Notes under the pieces: generated by a model
What the model saw: only the letters and a program-made list of their open reading frames with translations
Databases searched by the model: none
What the model was told of the DNA's origin: nothing
In this document: positions 25,220-33,047 of the stretch, one piece after another
Position numbering within the stretch: position 1 is the stretch's first letter
How the letters are laid out: the number at the start of each line of letters is the position of its first letter
Source: Brevibacillus choshinensis
Lineage (GTDB): Bacteria > Bacillota > Bacilli > Brevibacillales > Brevibacillaceae
Direction of reading: 5' to 3'
DNA length: 64,000 nucleotides
NCBI RefSeq assembly: GCF_001420695.1
Contig: NZ_LJJB01000010.1
Span: forward strand, 1,855,131-1,919,130
Program-made: the position numbers and the translations under genes

Positions 25220-27382
25220 CTAGCTCCGTCGTTCCTTTAATGTCTGTCGCACATGGGCATCGATTTCCGGGTACCTAGACAGGATGTAGTATAGCACCTT
25301 GCGTTGGAGGGTCAAAAAAACACAGGGTGTGAGCGCATAGACAGTCGCCGTGCGTGGTACGTTCTCCAGCAGTGCGATCTCCCCGAAGTGATCCCCGTCC
25401 TCCAAAACAGCCAAACGGACTTGTCCCGTCTCGGTGTCAGGGGTTGATTTTGTGATCTCTACTCTCCCCCTGGCAATGAGGTAAAATTTTTCCCCAGGCT
25501 CCCCTTCATGAATAACCGTTTGTCCCACACCGTAAGTCTCCGTGTTGAACAGATTGGAGATTTCTTTTAGAACAGAACGCTCAATTCCTTGAAAGAAAGG
25601 AAGACGAGACAAACGCTCCTCGTCAATTGTGGCTTCCTGCCCATTTTGGGAAAGGGAGAGACCACTCTGTTTTTCCCACAGACTTTTGTAAAATCCACCG
25701 TTTGCTAGCATCTGCTGATGACTTCCGTGATCAAGGAGCTTACCTTGATCAAATACAAAGATTTGATCATAGCTTGTGATGGATGACAGACGATGTGTGA
25801 CGGATACGACGGTTCGATCCTTGGCAATTTCCTCAAACGTCCGGTTGATGGACGACTCTGAGATTGGATCGAGCGCAGAGGTCGCTTCGTCCAATAGCAA
25901 GAGTGGTGGATCACGTAAGATCGCTCGGGCGATAGCAATCCGTTGTCGCTGACCTCCAGAAAAGTTACTTCCTTCATCAAGTACAAGGGTCTCATAGCCA
26001 TCGGGGAGACCGCTTATATAGTCATGAATCTCCGCTTGTTTGGCGGCTGCCACAACATCCTCTCGAGTAGCCGATGGTTGACTGATACGAATATTGTCAT
26101 AGATCGAGCCGTGAAACAGGAAATTGTCTTGGAACACGACGCCGATGCGCTCCCTATATGCTCCCCGCTCCCAGTCCTGTAGCTTGATACTATTCACCTG
26201 TACTTGCCCAAGCTGTGGATCATAGAAGCCTAGCAGCAGTTGGAGAAGCGTACTTTTCCCGGAACCACTCGAACCTACGAACGCCACCTTGGTGCCAGGG
26301 CTAATGTGGAGGCTGACGTTTTGGAGGACAGGTTGATTGTCCTGATAGCCAAAGGTGACATCGTCGACTCGAATGTCCACCTGTCGGTTATCGTCTGATG
26401 GCGATAGGGAAAAACGACCGTTCGATTCCCGAGGTTGATCCAGCAAATGGGCGATTCTTTCCATACTGACCTGGGCATCAGTAAAGGAAGGAATAATGAA
26501 GGTCAGGTTGAAAACGGAATTACCCATGGAGGTATACATCGTAAAGAAAGCAATGAGCGCGCCTATCGTAATATGACCTTTCAGAGCCAGGTATGAACCT
26601 AATCCGATGATCGTGAGGTTGATGAAAAGGAGACTGATCAGAGGAAGGCGTTCCATTTGATAGTTCATAACTTGTCTTTGGTAGCTGCTGACAGATAATA
26701 ATTGCAATCGCGCACTGAATTTTTTGATCATGTCCGCTTGTAGGTTGTAGCCTTTAATCACCTTTTGGGCCTTCATGTTTTCCTGAATGTCACTAGTCAT
26801 TTGCGAAAACTGATTGATGTAGTTTTCATTTACAGCGTGTGCACGACGTCCAAGCAGGTATGGACCGATAAAGATAACCATGGCACCGATCAAGATCAGG
26901 ATCGCCATGCTCCATTGTAAATAAAACAAGGCAACCGTACTAACAAGTACAACAGTTAGCGACTGAATTCCTGTCGTTAACATGGCGGTCATGACCCGTT
27001 CAACCGCGGGCAGATCAACCGAGAAATAAGAGATGAGGTCTCCAGCACGTGCTTTATGGAAAAAGTCGATATTCAAGTATTGGAGGTGTTCAAACAGCCG
27101 TTTGCGCAACTCAGTTTGTACACGTGCATTCAGCTTGGCTAAGACATAATCACTCAAAATTCCAAAGCTGAGGCAAATGACACCGCTAACGATTAATACT
27201 TTCAATATAAAGAAGAAGTAGCCCAGATCGCGCGGTTCTACAGCTTTGTCGATAATGAACTTAAAACTCAGGGGAGCCAACGAAAGGAAAGCGAGGTCGA
27301 ACAGCAAGGTCAGTAAAAAGAGAGCCGTCAACAGCTTATAGGTTCGCAGGTAGCTCAACACGTTTTTGATGACGGTTAGCAT
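25220..27382 (-). CDS. ABC exporter with C-terminal cyclic-nucleotide-binding-type domain
   Basis: A 720-residue half-transporter. Residues about 15-300 form six membrane segments of an ABC exporter. Residues about 335-570 are the ATPase with Walker A GSSGSGKST, Q loop VFQDNFLFHGS, signature SGGQRQRIAIARAIL, Walker B LLLLDEATSALD and the H loop VTHR. Residues about 600-715 form a cNMP-binding-like domain with GEPGEKFYLIARGRVEI and the phosphate cassette FGEIALLENVPRTATV. There is no N-terminal C39 peptidase, so any peptide substrate would be exported without leader cleavage by this protein. ATG 27382 has GAAGGAG. Seven bases separate its end from the next gene's leader. Confidence 0.92.
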   Translation of the reverse strand: MLTVIKNVLSYLRTYKLLTALFLLTLLFDLAFLSLAPLSFKFIIDKAVEPRDLGYFFFILKVLIVSGVICLSFGILSDYVLAKLNARVQTELRKRLFEHLQYLNIDFFHKARAGDLISYFSVDLPAVERVMTAMLTTGIQSLTVVLVSTVALFYLQWSMAILILIGAMVIFIGPYLLGRRAHAVNENYINQFSQMTSDIQENMKAQKVIKGYNLQADMIKKFSARLQLLSVSSYQRQVMNYQMERLPLISLLFINLTIIGLGSYLALKGHITIGALIAFFTMYTSMGNSVFNLTFIIPSFTDAQVSMERIAHLLDQPRESNGRFSLSPSDDNRQVDIRVDDVTFGYQDNQPVLQNVSLHISPGTKVAFVGSSGSGKSTLLQLLLGFYDPQLGQVQVNSIKLQDWERGAYRERIGVVFQDNFLFHGSIYDNIRISQPSATREDVVAAAKQAEIHDYISGLPDGYETLVLDEGSNFSGGQRQRIAIARAILRDPPLLLLDEATSALDPISESSINRTFEEIAKDRTVVSVTHRLSSITSYDQIFVFDQGKLLDHGSHQQMLANGGFYKSLWEKQSGLSLSQNGQEATIDEERLSRLPFFQGIERSVLKEISNLFNTETYGVGQTVIHEGEPGEKFYLIARGRVEITKSTPDTETGQVRLAVLEDGDHFGEIALLENVPRTATVYALTPCVFLTLQRKVLYYILSRYPEIDAHVRQTLKERRS

Positions 27383-27400
27383 GAAGACGTCTCCTTCTGA

Positions 27401-27928
27401 TCAGTTGTAGTATTTATCGTGCCGGAATCTTGTAGCGAGGGAATGCAAGTCAGGGAAAGAAGCACGATACTCCTCGAGGAATCCGTTTTCGGTTTCTACG
27501 GTAGTCGTTCGTTCAGCTAGCTTGGCAAACAAAGGACGTAATCGATCATCGACCGGTGCCCAAAAGCGCAGCTCCTTTACTTCATGAGGAATCTGTTCAA
27601 GATGCTGTGTAAGAAATTGCATAGCTCTGAGAAAGAGCAAGGTTCCGCGATAGGGCTCGAGGAAATAGGCAATCTGGATTTGAGCGATATGTGTGTCCTG
27701 ATAATCGTTTTCCCCGGTGCCAGTTATGTAGCCGATTGCACCGATTATTTCGTACTCGTCCGAATAGCACAAGATCGCTTCCTGCCCCATAAAGGAAGGA
27801 CTGGCGATGTAGCTGAAGGTAACGGGGAACGAATAAGGCAAATTCAGTTCGCGGTAATGCTCCAGCAGAAATTCAAGGTACTTTTGCATATACATTTCCG
27901 TTCTACAAGGAGAAAAATAATAGCTCAT
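27401..27928 (-). CDS. GNAT-like protein, first gene of the exporter locus
   Basis: A 175-residue GNAT-like protein. The likely acyl-CoA-binding segment is IAQIQIAYFLEPYRGTLLFLRAMQFLTQHL, followed by KELRFWAPVDDRLRPLFAKLAERTT. It appears paralogous to the protein at 24686. I start at ATG 27928, which is well spaced from AAAGGGTG; GTG 27937 overlaps that site. It opens an operon-like run GNAT - ABC exporter - GNAT with gaps of 18 and about 12 bases. Substrate unknown. Confidence 0.7.
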   Translation of the reverse strand: MSYYFSPCRTEMYMQKYLEFLLEHYRELNLPYSFPVTFSYIASPSFMGQEAILCYSDEYEIIGAIGYITGTGENDYQDTHIAQIQIAYFLEPYRGTLLFLRAMQFLTQHLEQIPHEVKELRFWAPVDDRLRPLFAKLAERTTTVETENGFLEEYRASFPDLHSLATRFRHDKYYN

Positions 27929-27988
27929 TTCATTCACACCCTTTGATCTTCCATCTGACTGGGACAGATTACCTATTGCACTTCATTC

Positions 27989-28017
27989 ACTATATCAAAC
28001 AATCATTGTTGCTGTAA
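27989..28017 (-). promoter_or_regulatory. Promoter of the GNAT/ABC locus with palindrome in the spacer
   Basis: On the minus strand TTACAG (28012-28017), 17 bases, TATAGT (27989-27994). The spacer contains a perfect 13-base palindrome AACAAT-C-ATTGTT (27998-28010), well placed for a repressor or a spacer-distorting regulator. Confidence 0.6.
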
Positions 28018-28100
28018 CTATTTACCTGTTCTCTCAATGGCGGAAGGAAAGAGCGTGGAAGATGCCTGGTTGTCAGACGTAAGAGAAAGTAAGAGAGGTG

Positions 28101-28146
28101 TTGACAAAGGAGCTTTTACGCTTTATCATGATACCCATAGGGGTAT
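28101..28146 (+). promoter_or_regulatory. Promoter and CstR operator of the sulfur operon
   Basis: Consensus TTGACA (28101-28106), 17 bases, TATCAT (28124-28129), immediately followed by ATACCC-ATAG-GGGTAT (28131-28146), a perfect inverted repeat of CsoR/CstR type. Similar sites occur at 31725 and 32282. Confidence 0.85.
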
Positions 28147-28200
28147 TGGTATTAAGAAATTTCGTCTCATATACATTAAATCTGCAGGAGGGAATCTTTT

Positions 28201-28518
28201 ATGAGCAAAGGCTGGCAAGACGTAACGACCGAGGAAGTAGAAAAGAGACTATCTAGCGATGCGCCGTTACAGCTAATCGACGTACGAAATCCAGATGAAT
28301 ATGGGGATGGACATATACCAGGTTCCACGCTCATCCCGTTGCCTGAACTGCCTGCGCGCATTCATGAAATCGATCAAAATCGGGAAGTCATCTTCATTTG
28401 CCGAAGTGGGAATCGTAGTGGCAAAGCATGCGAATACTTGGATCAGCTAGGGTATGCAAACTTGAACAATATGGTTGGCGGTATGCTGGCGTGGACAGGA
28501 AAACAAGAACGCAACTAA
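28201..28518 (+). CDS. Single-domain rhodanese
   Basis: A 105-residue sulfurtransferase with the active cysteine in IFICRSGNRSGKACEYLD, and LIDVRNPDEYGDGHIPGS before it. It probably moves sulfane sulfur between persulfide carriers in the cytoplasm. First gene of a four-gene run (rhodanese, TusA-rhodanese, rhodanese-MBL, TusA) under a CstR-type operator. ATG 28201 has GCAGGAGGG. Confidence 0.93.
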   Translation: MSKGWQDVTTEEVEKRLSSDAPLQLIDVRNPDEYGDGHIPGSTLIPLPELPARIHEIDQNREVIFICRSGNRSGKACEYLDQLGYANLNNMVGGMLAWTGKQERN

Positions 28519-28534
28519 ACCAGGAGGGGTATAT

Positions 28535-29116
28535 ATGACGGTTCAACCAACGATTTCGGTCGATAAAGTATTGGACTGCAAAGGGCTGGCATGTCCGATG
28601 CCCATCGTGAGAACGAAAAAAGCCATGGACGAACTACAGCCAGGGCAAGTCATAGAAGTACAGGCTACCGATAAAGGCTCACTCGCAGACATGCAAGGCT
28701 GGGCGAAAAACACAGGTCATCAGTATCTAGGGACGATCCACGATGGAGATGTGCTCAAACATTTTCTGCGCAAGGCGAATGCTCATGAAGTCAAAGAAGA
28801 AACGAAATATCCGCACACCATTTCTAATGAAGAGTTGATGAAAAAGCTGCAAAATCAGGAGCAGATGGTTGTTATCGATGTACGGGAGCCGGCAGAATTT
28901 GCTTTTCAACGTATTCCTATGGCCATTTCAATACCCCTGGGAGTATTGGAGGGTCGGCTCGACGAGTTACAACTAGAAGACGAGATACTCGTCATTTGCC
29001 GCTCTGGCAATCGCAGTGACTTGGCCTGCCAGCTGCTCGCTGAAAAGGGCTTCACTCGAGTGAAAAACGTTATTCCCGGCATGGCTGGATGGACAGGTCC
29101 AACAGAAAATCAATAA
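28535..29116 (+). CDS. TusA-rhodanese fusion protein
   Basis: A 193-residue two-domain sulfur carrier/transferase. Residues about 8-80 are TusA-like, with the sulfur-accepting cysteine in KGLACPMPIVRTKKAM. Residues about 95-190 are a rhodanese with ILVICRSGNRSDLACQLLAEKG as the active loop. The combination resembles the CstA-type proteins of staphylococcal cst operons, though CstA has more domains. The fused arrangement would let persulfide pass between the two cysteines. I start at ATG 28535 (CCAGGAGGGG); the frame is open further upstream within the previous gene. Confidence 0.92.
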   Translation: MTVQPTISVDKVLDCKGLACPMPIVRTKKAMDELQPGQVIEVQATDKGSLADMQGWAKNTGHQYLGTIHDGDVLKHFLRKANAHEVKEETKYPHTISNEELMKKLQNQEQMVVIDVREPAEFAFQRIPMAISIPLGVLEGRLDELQLEDEILVICRSGNRSDLACQLLAEKGFTRVKNVIPGMAGWTGPTENQ

Positions 29117-29133
29117 AGAGGAGGAAATGAATC

Positions 29134-30285
29134 ATGACTACACAAACAGCAGCTTTGCAAGCTATGACGCCACATGAATTGACGCAAATTCTCTTCCAAA
29201 AACAGCCGCTATTTATTCTGGACGTACGGAATGAAGGTGATTTTAACGATTGGAAAATTGAAGGCCACAACGTCCAGATCGTCAACATTCCTTACTTTGA
29301 TCTGATGGAAGGCGTAGACGCGGTTCTGGACAAAATTCCAGAAGGTCAAAAAGTACTGGTCGTCTGTGCCAAAGAGGGTTCTTCTATCTTTGTGGGAGAA
29401 CAACTCGTAGAAGCAGGAAGAAGCGGCGTATACTATTTGCAAGGCGGTATGAAAGCATGGAGTGAGCATCTGGAGCCAATCAAAGTCGGTAATCTACGCG
29501 ATGGAGGAGAGCTTTACCAATTTGTTCGCATTGGAAAGGGATGCCTGTCCTACATGGTGGTATCTAACGGCGAAGCTGCGATTGTCGATACACTACGCAT
29601 GACGGACGCCTACACGGAATTCGCCAACAAACATCATGTGAAGATCACCCATACGATTGATACCCATCTCCATGCAGACCACATTTCTGGGGGGAAACGA
29701 TTGGCCGATCAGCTTGGAGCTACGTACTGGCTGCCGGAAAAAGACGCGACAGAGGTTACGTTCTCCTATGAAAAGCTGGAAGAGAGCCGCGATATTCATG
29801 TGGGGAACTCGAAAATCACGATTCAACCCATCCACTCTCCAGGTCATACGATTGGGAGCACGTCATTCATCGTGGATGATACGTATTTTCTGACTGGTGA
29901 CATCCTGTTTGTGGAGTCTATTGGTCGCCCAGATTTGGCAGGTTTAGCCGAAGATTGGGTGGGAGATTTGCGCAATACTTTGTATAATCGCTACAGAGAG
30001 CTTTCTGATGATCTCATCGTCTTGCCAGCTCACTTTGGTAAATATACGGAGCTGGGAGAGGGAGGAAAGGTGTCTGCTCGACTCGGGGACCTGTTTGCGA
30101 ATAACCCAGGTCTGCAAATCAAGGACGAGGGCGAATTCCGGAAAATTGTGACGCAAAACCTGCCACCACAACCGAATGCGTATCAAGAAATTCGCCAAAC
30201 CAACATGGGGAAAATAACACCGAGTGATGAGGAGCAGCGAGAAATGGAAATTGGTCCAAATCGTTGTGCCGTTCACGATAAATAA
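29134..30285 (+). CDS. Rhodanese-metallo-beta-lactamase protein, persulfide dioxygenase-like (CstB type)
   Basis: A 383-residue fusion. The N-terminal 115 residues are a rhodanese with active cysteine in [14 protein letters not shown]. The remainder is a metallo-beta-lactamase fold with [45 protein letters not shown] and [11 protein letters not shown], typical of ETHE1-like non-haem iron persulfide dioxygenases. In CstB the rhodanese and dioxygenase domains together convert persulfides to thiosulfate; the domain order here is the reverse of some CstB proteins. ATG 29134 follows AGGAGG, 17 bases after the previous stop. Confidence 0.9.
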   Translation: MTTQTAALQAMTPHELTQILFQKQPLFILDVRNEGDFNDWKIEGHNVQIVNIPYFDLMEGVDAVLDKIPEGQKVLVVCAKEGSSIFVGEQLVEAGRSGVYYLQGGMKAWSEHLEPIKVGNLRDGGELYQFVRIGKGCLSYMVVSNGEAAIVDTLRMTDAYTEFANKHHVKITHTIDTHLHADHISGGKRLADQLGATYWLPEKDATEVTFSYEKLEESRDIHVGNSKITIQPIHSPGHTIGSTSFIVDDTYFLTGDILFVESIGRPDLAGLAEDWVGDLRNTLYNRYRELSDDLIVLPAHFGKYTELGEGGKVSARLGDLFANNPGLQIKDEGEFRKIVTQNLPPQPNAYQEIRQTNMGKITPSDEEQREMEIGPNRCAVHDK

Positions 30286-30334
30286 GAATAAAATTCACAA
30301 AAATAGGATTAAAAAATACGAGGAGGAATGTAAA

Positions 30335-30559
30335 ATGGCAGATATTACAGTAGATACAAAAGGAATGGCATGCCCGATGCCGATCGTAAAGGCAAAGAAA
30401 GCGTTGGACAGCTTGGCTCCTGGTCAAACCATGGAGGTGCTCTCCACAGATAAAGGCTCCCTGAACGATTTTCAGGCGTGGGTCAAACAAACCAAGAATG
30501 AGCTGGTTTCCCACGAAGAGGACAATGGAGTATTCAAATTTTTGGTCAAGAAAGCCTAA
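30335..30559 (+). CDS. TusA-family sulfur carrier
   Basis: A 74-residue carrier with the cysteine in KGMACPMPIVKAKKAL and the DKGSLNDFQAWVKQT segment that also occurs in the fused TusA domain upstream, so the two are clearly related. It probably shuttles persulfide sulfur between the rhodaneses and the dioxygenase. I start at ATG 30335 (ACGAGGAGG). Last gene of the operon. Confidence 0.92.
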   Translation: MADITVDTKGMACPMPIVKAKKALDSLAPGQTMEVLSTDKGSLNDFQAWVKQTKNELVSHEEDNGVFKFLVKKA

Positions 30560-30560
30560 A

Positions 30561-30599
30561 AATAAAAGAAGCGAGCACGATGTGTAGTCGTGTTCGCTT
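30561..30599 (-). terminator. Terminator hairpin between tusA and the 56-residue zinc protein
   Basis: AAGCGAGCACGA (30569-30580) and TCGTGTTCGCTT (30588-30599) pair over 12 positions. On the minus strand CTTTTATTTTT follows, so it mainly serves the minus gene, whose stop codon overlaps the stem. On the plus strand the tail is weak. Confidence 0.75.
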
Positions 30600-30768
30600 A
30601 TTCCACATCCTCATAGATGATGCGAATTCCTAAGTGTCCGTAGGTCTCTTCTCGATAATGACCGTTGGGACAAATTTTTTCACTGCGCAATTCATCTATA
30701 TGAGAATACAACGGCTCGTTGCAGGTAGGGCAACGGTGCTGAAAAATCGATTTCAAATATCGAATCAT
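30598..30768 (-). CDS. 56-residue zinc-ribbon-like protein
   Basis: A short gene: MIRYLKSIFQHRCPTC..., then KICPNGHYREETYG. The CPTC and CPNGH pairs, about 20 residues apart, suggest one zinc site (Cys3-His or Cys4-like). ATG 30768 has AAGGTGAT five bases upstream and a terminator at its end. It sits within the sulfur locus but on the opposite strand. Family not recognised; the function may be unrelated to sulfur. Confidence 0.65.
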   Translation of the reverse strand: MIRYLKSIFQHRCPTCNEPLYSHIDELRSEKICPNGHYREETYGHLGIRIIYEDVE

Positions 30769-30884
30769 TTATATCACCTTATTCACATTAAATTACTTGG
30801 GTTTATTTTACCTGATCATCCTTCATTTGAAAAGCAGTCAGAACATTCTCAAGCCGTCACTATTTGAGAATGAAGGGAGGACGT

Positions 30885-31676
30885 ATGGACGTTTTACTGT
30901 TTATACTCATGCTATCACTGGGCTTAATTGGTTCCTTCTTTTCCGGTTTACTTGGAATTGGCGGTGCGATCATTAACTACCCATTGCTGCTCTTTGTGCC
31001 TGATTGGCTGAATGTTGCCCATTTCTCCGCGCAGGAAGTATCCTCGATTTCCATGTTCCAAGTGTTTTTTGCCTCTTTGTCAGGAGTGCTGGCGTTCCGC
31101 AAGAAAAACGGAAAAGGGTCGCCATTGATTCATAAAGGGCTAGTCAAGGATATGGGGATCAGTATCCTCATGGGGAGCTTGCTGGGTGGATTTATCTCGA
31201 AGTATTTATCGGGAGAAAGCATCAATCTCGTCTACGGGATTTTGGCTGTAGTTGCCGTCGTTCTCATGCTGATCAAAAACAAAGGGAAAGAAGAAAACGT
31301 ACAGGATGTGACTTACAACAGGGGAATAGCGATTCCGTCCGCCTTCGTAGTCGGTATCGTCTCAGGAATTGTCGGGGCAGGTGGTGCCTTTGTCCTCATC
31401 CCGATCATGCTGACCGTTCTGAAAATCCCCACCAGAGTCACGATTGCTTCGTCTTTAGCCATTGTATTCATTTCCGCGATCGGTGGTGTGTTGGGTAAGC
31501 TGACTACGGGACACATTCCGTTGTGGCCCGTTTTGTTTACCGTGATCGGTAGTGTAATAGGTGCACCTCTGGGCAGTAGGGTCAGTGCGAAGATGAATGT
31601 GAACGTTCTGCGTTACGGATTGCTCATTCTCATCTGTGCGACTGCGATCAAAATTTGGAGTGACATTATCCTGTAA
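30885..31676 (+). CDS. TauE/SafE-family (TSUP) sulfite/sulfur exporter
   Basis: A 263-residue permease with about eight membrane helices and the twin glycine-rich repeats of the family (LGLIGSFFSGLLGIGGAIINYPLL and VVGIVSGIVGAGGAFVLIPIM). Its place in a persulfide-detoxification cluster suggests export of sulfite, thiosulfate or a sulfonate produced by the dioxygenase. Start ATG 30885 follows GAAGGGAGG; the upstream in-frame TTG 30864 lacks a site. Confidence 0.9.
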   Translation: MDVLLFILMLSLGLIGSFFSGLLGIGGAIINYPLLLFVPDWLNVAHFSAQEVSSISMFQVFFASLSGVLAFRKKNGKGSPLIHKGLVKDMGISILMGSLLGGFISKYLSGESINLVYGILAVVAVVLMLIKNKGKEENVQDVTYNRGIAIPSAFVVGIVSGIVGAGGAFVLIPIMLTVLKIPTRVTIASSLAIVFISAIGGVLGKLTTGHIPLWPVLFTVIGSVIGAPLGSRVSAKMNVNVLRYGLLILICATAIKIWSDIIL

Positions 31677-31697
31677 ACGGAATTCTACAAATTTCCG

Positions 31698-31740
31698 TTG
31701 CAATTGCACTCCAATGCGTTAAAATTACCTATAGGGGTAT
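31698..31740 (+). promoter_or_regulatory. Promoter and CstR operator before dsrE-like gene
   Basis: TTGCAA, 16 bases, TAAAAT (31720-31725), directly followed by TTACC-TATA-GGGGTAT (31725-31740), closely matching the operator at 28131. Confidence 0.8.
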
Positions 31741-31775
31741 AAGTATAAATATAAAATCCGGGAGGGGTCTTTTTC

Positions 31776-32258
31776 ATGGAAGCTCAAAAAGAAAAAACAA
31801 CGATTGTCCTATTTAGCGGGGATTTAGATAAAGCGATTGCTGCTTTTATTATTGCGAACGGTGCTGCAGCTTATGATCATGACGTGACGATATTCTTTAC
31901 GTTTTGGGGCTTGAACACTATGCGAAAAGACGAGATCGTCAAAGTGAACAAAGGCTTTCTGGAGAAGGCATTTGGCTGGATGATGCCGCGTGGAGCGAAA
32001 AAGCTCGGGTTGTCCAAAATGAATATGATGGGTATGGGTCCTGAGATGATCAAACACGTCATGAAAAAGCATAACGCCTTGACGTTGCCACAACTGATTG
32101 AACTGGCTCAAGAGCAAGGTGTGAAGCTGGTGGCTTGTACCATGACCATGGACCTTTTGGGCCTCAAGCAAGAAGAACTGTTGGACGGGATGGAATATGC
32201 AGGAGTAGCGGCTTATCTGGGCGATGCTACACAAGCAAGAGTAAATCTGTTTATTTAA
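31776..32258 (+). CDS. DsrE/DsrF/DrsH-like family protein
   Basis: A 160-residue protein of the DsrE-like superfamily. It shows TTIVLFSGDLDKAIAAFIIANGAAAYDHDVTIFFTFWGLN, a methionine-rich middle (KMNMMGMGPEMIKHVM) and VKLVACTMTMDLLG with a conserved cysteine likely to carry sulfur. Members of this group act as sulfur-relay or membrane-linked sulfur proteins. It has its own CstR operator. ATG 31776 has GGGAGGGG. Confidence 0.88.
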   Translation: MEAQKEKTTIVLFSGDLDKAIAAFIIANGAAAYDHDVTIFFTFWGLNTMRKDEIVKVNKGFLEKAFGWMMPRGAKKLGLSKMNMMGMGPEMIKHVMKKHNALTLPQLIELAQEQGVKLVACTMTMDLLGLKQEELLDGMEYAGVAAYLGDATQARVNLFI

Positions 32259-32274
32259 GCCGCTCCCTTTTTCG

Positions 32275-32296
32275 TATAATATACCTGTATAGGTAG
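32275..32296 (+). promoter_or_regulatory. Promoter element and CstR operator before cstR
   Basis: Consensus TATAAT (32275-32280) with a weak -35. It is followed directly by TACCT-GTAT-AGGTA (32282-32295), a perfect palindrome related to, but lacking the G4 run of, the other two operators. Confidence 0.65.
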
Positions 32297-32313
32297 AGAC
32301 GGGAGGAAATTTC

Positions 32314-32580
32314 ATGGACTACAACTATGGTGAAGATATTAAAAGACGTCTGCGTAGAATCGAGGGACAAGTCCGCGGGGTTTTGAAAATGATGGAGGAT
32401 CAAAAAAACTGCAAGGAAGTAGTCGCTCAGTTATCTGCTGTGCGAAATGCATCCGATCGAGCTATCGCACAGATCGTGGCGGAAAATCTCCAACGTTGTT
32501 TGTTGGACGAACAAGCAGCCGGTGGGGACACCAGCAAGATGGTGAAAGAAGCTGTTGAACTGTTGGTGAAAAGCCGCTAA
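32314..32580 (+). CDS. cstR: CstR-type persulfide-sensing repressor (CsoR/FrmR family)
   Basis: An 88-residue all-helical DNA-binding protein: RRLRRIEGQVRGVLKMMEDQKNCKEVVAQLSAVRNASDRA (first cysteine) and AENLQRCLLDEQ (second cysteine). The position that is a copper-ligand histidine in CsoR proteins (xHLxxC) is asparagine, leaving a two-cysteine site as in CstR, and the ending EAVELLVKSR also resembles CstR. It would release DNA when the cysteines form a di- or trisulfide bridge. Three operator-like sites in this cluster support it as the local regulator. ATG 32314 has GGGAGG. Confidence 0.92.
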   Translation: MDYNYGEDIKRRLRRIEGQVRGVLKMMEDQKNCKEVVAQLSAVRNASDRAIAQIVAENLQRCLLDEQAAGGDTSKMVKEAVELLVKSR

Positions 32581-32597
32581 AACGAAAGGGTGTCTGT

Positions 32598-32987
32598 ATG
32601 GATTTCACGACTATTCTCCTGATTATCGCGTATGCCGTCACGACCTGGTACTTGGTATCGCGATTCATGCCAGTGAAGGGACTTCAAAATTTAACGGCAG
32701 AGCAATTTAAAGAGCGAGTGAATCAAAAAAGCAGAGTGATGTTGATCGACGTGAGGGAGCCTCATGAATACAAGAGAGGCTACATCCCATCTGCAGTCAA
32801 CATTCCTCTGTCTCAGCTGAACAGCCGTGTCAAAGAAATATCCAATAAGAATGATGTATTGCTCTACTGCCGTAGTGGCATGCGCAGCAAACAGGCAGCC
32901 AAAGTCTTGAGCAAGCATGGTTTTACCAGCATGGCTCATCTAAAAGGCGGCATTTCTACGTGGAACGGTGCAGTCAAAAAGAAATAA
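32598..32987 (+). CDS. Membrane-anchored rhodanese
   Basis: A 129-residue protein: an N-terminal transmembrane segment (TTILLIIAYAVTTWYLV), then a rhodanese domain with LIDVREPHEYKRGYIP and the active cysteine in VLLYCRSGMRSKQAAKVLSKHG. The few residues before the helix suggest the catalytic domain faces the cytoplasm, but topology is not certain. It follows cstR by 17 bases and shares its promoter. Confidence 0.92.
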   Translation: MDFTTILLIIAYAVTTWYLVSRFMPVKGLQNLTAEQFKERVNQKSRVMLIDVREPHEYKRGYIPSAVNIPLSQLNSRVKEISNKNDVLLYCRSGMRSKQAAKVLSKHGFTSMAHLKGGISTWNGAVKKK

Positions 32988-32990
32988 AAG

Positions 32991-33042
32991 AAAAACCCGC
33001 AGCGATGGACGGCCAAATGCGCACCATGCACTGTGGGTTTTT
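32991..33042. terminator. Bidirectional terminator
   Basis: AAAAACCCGCAG and CTGTGGGTTTTT arms around a 28-base loop. It separates the rhodanese gene from the convergent SDR gene. Confidence 0.8.
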
Positions 33043-33047
33043 CGCTA

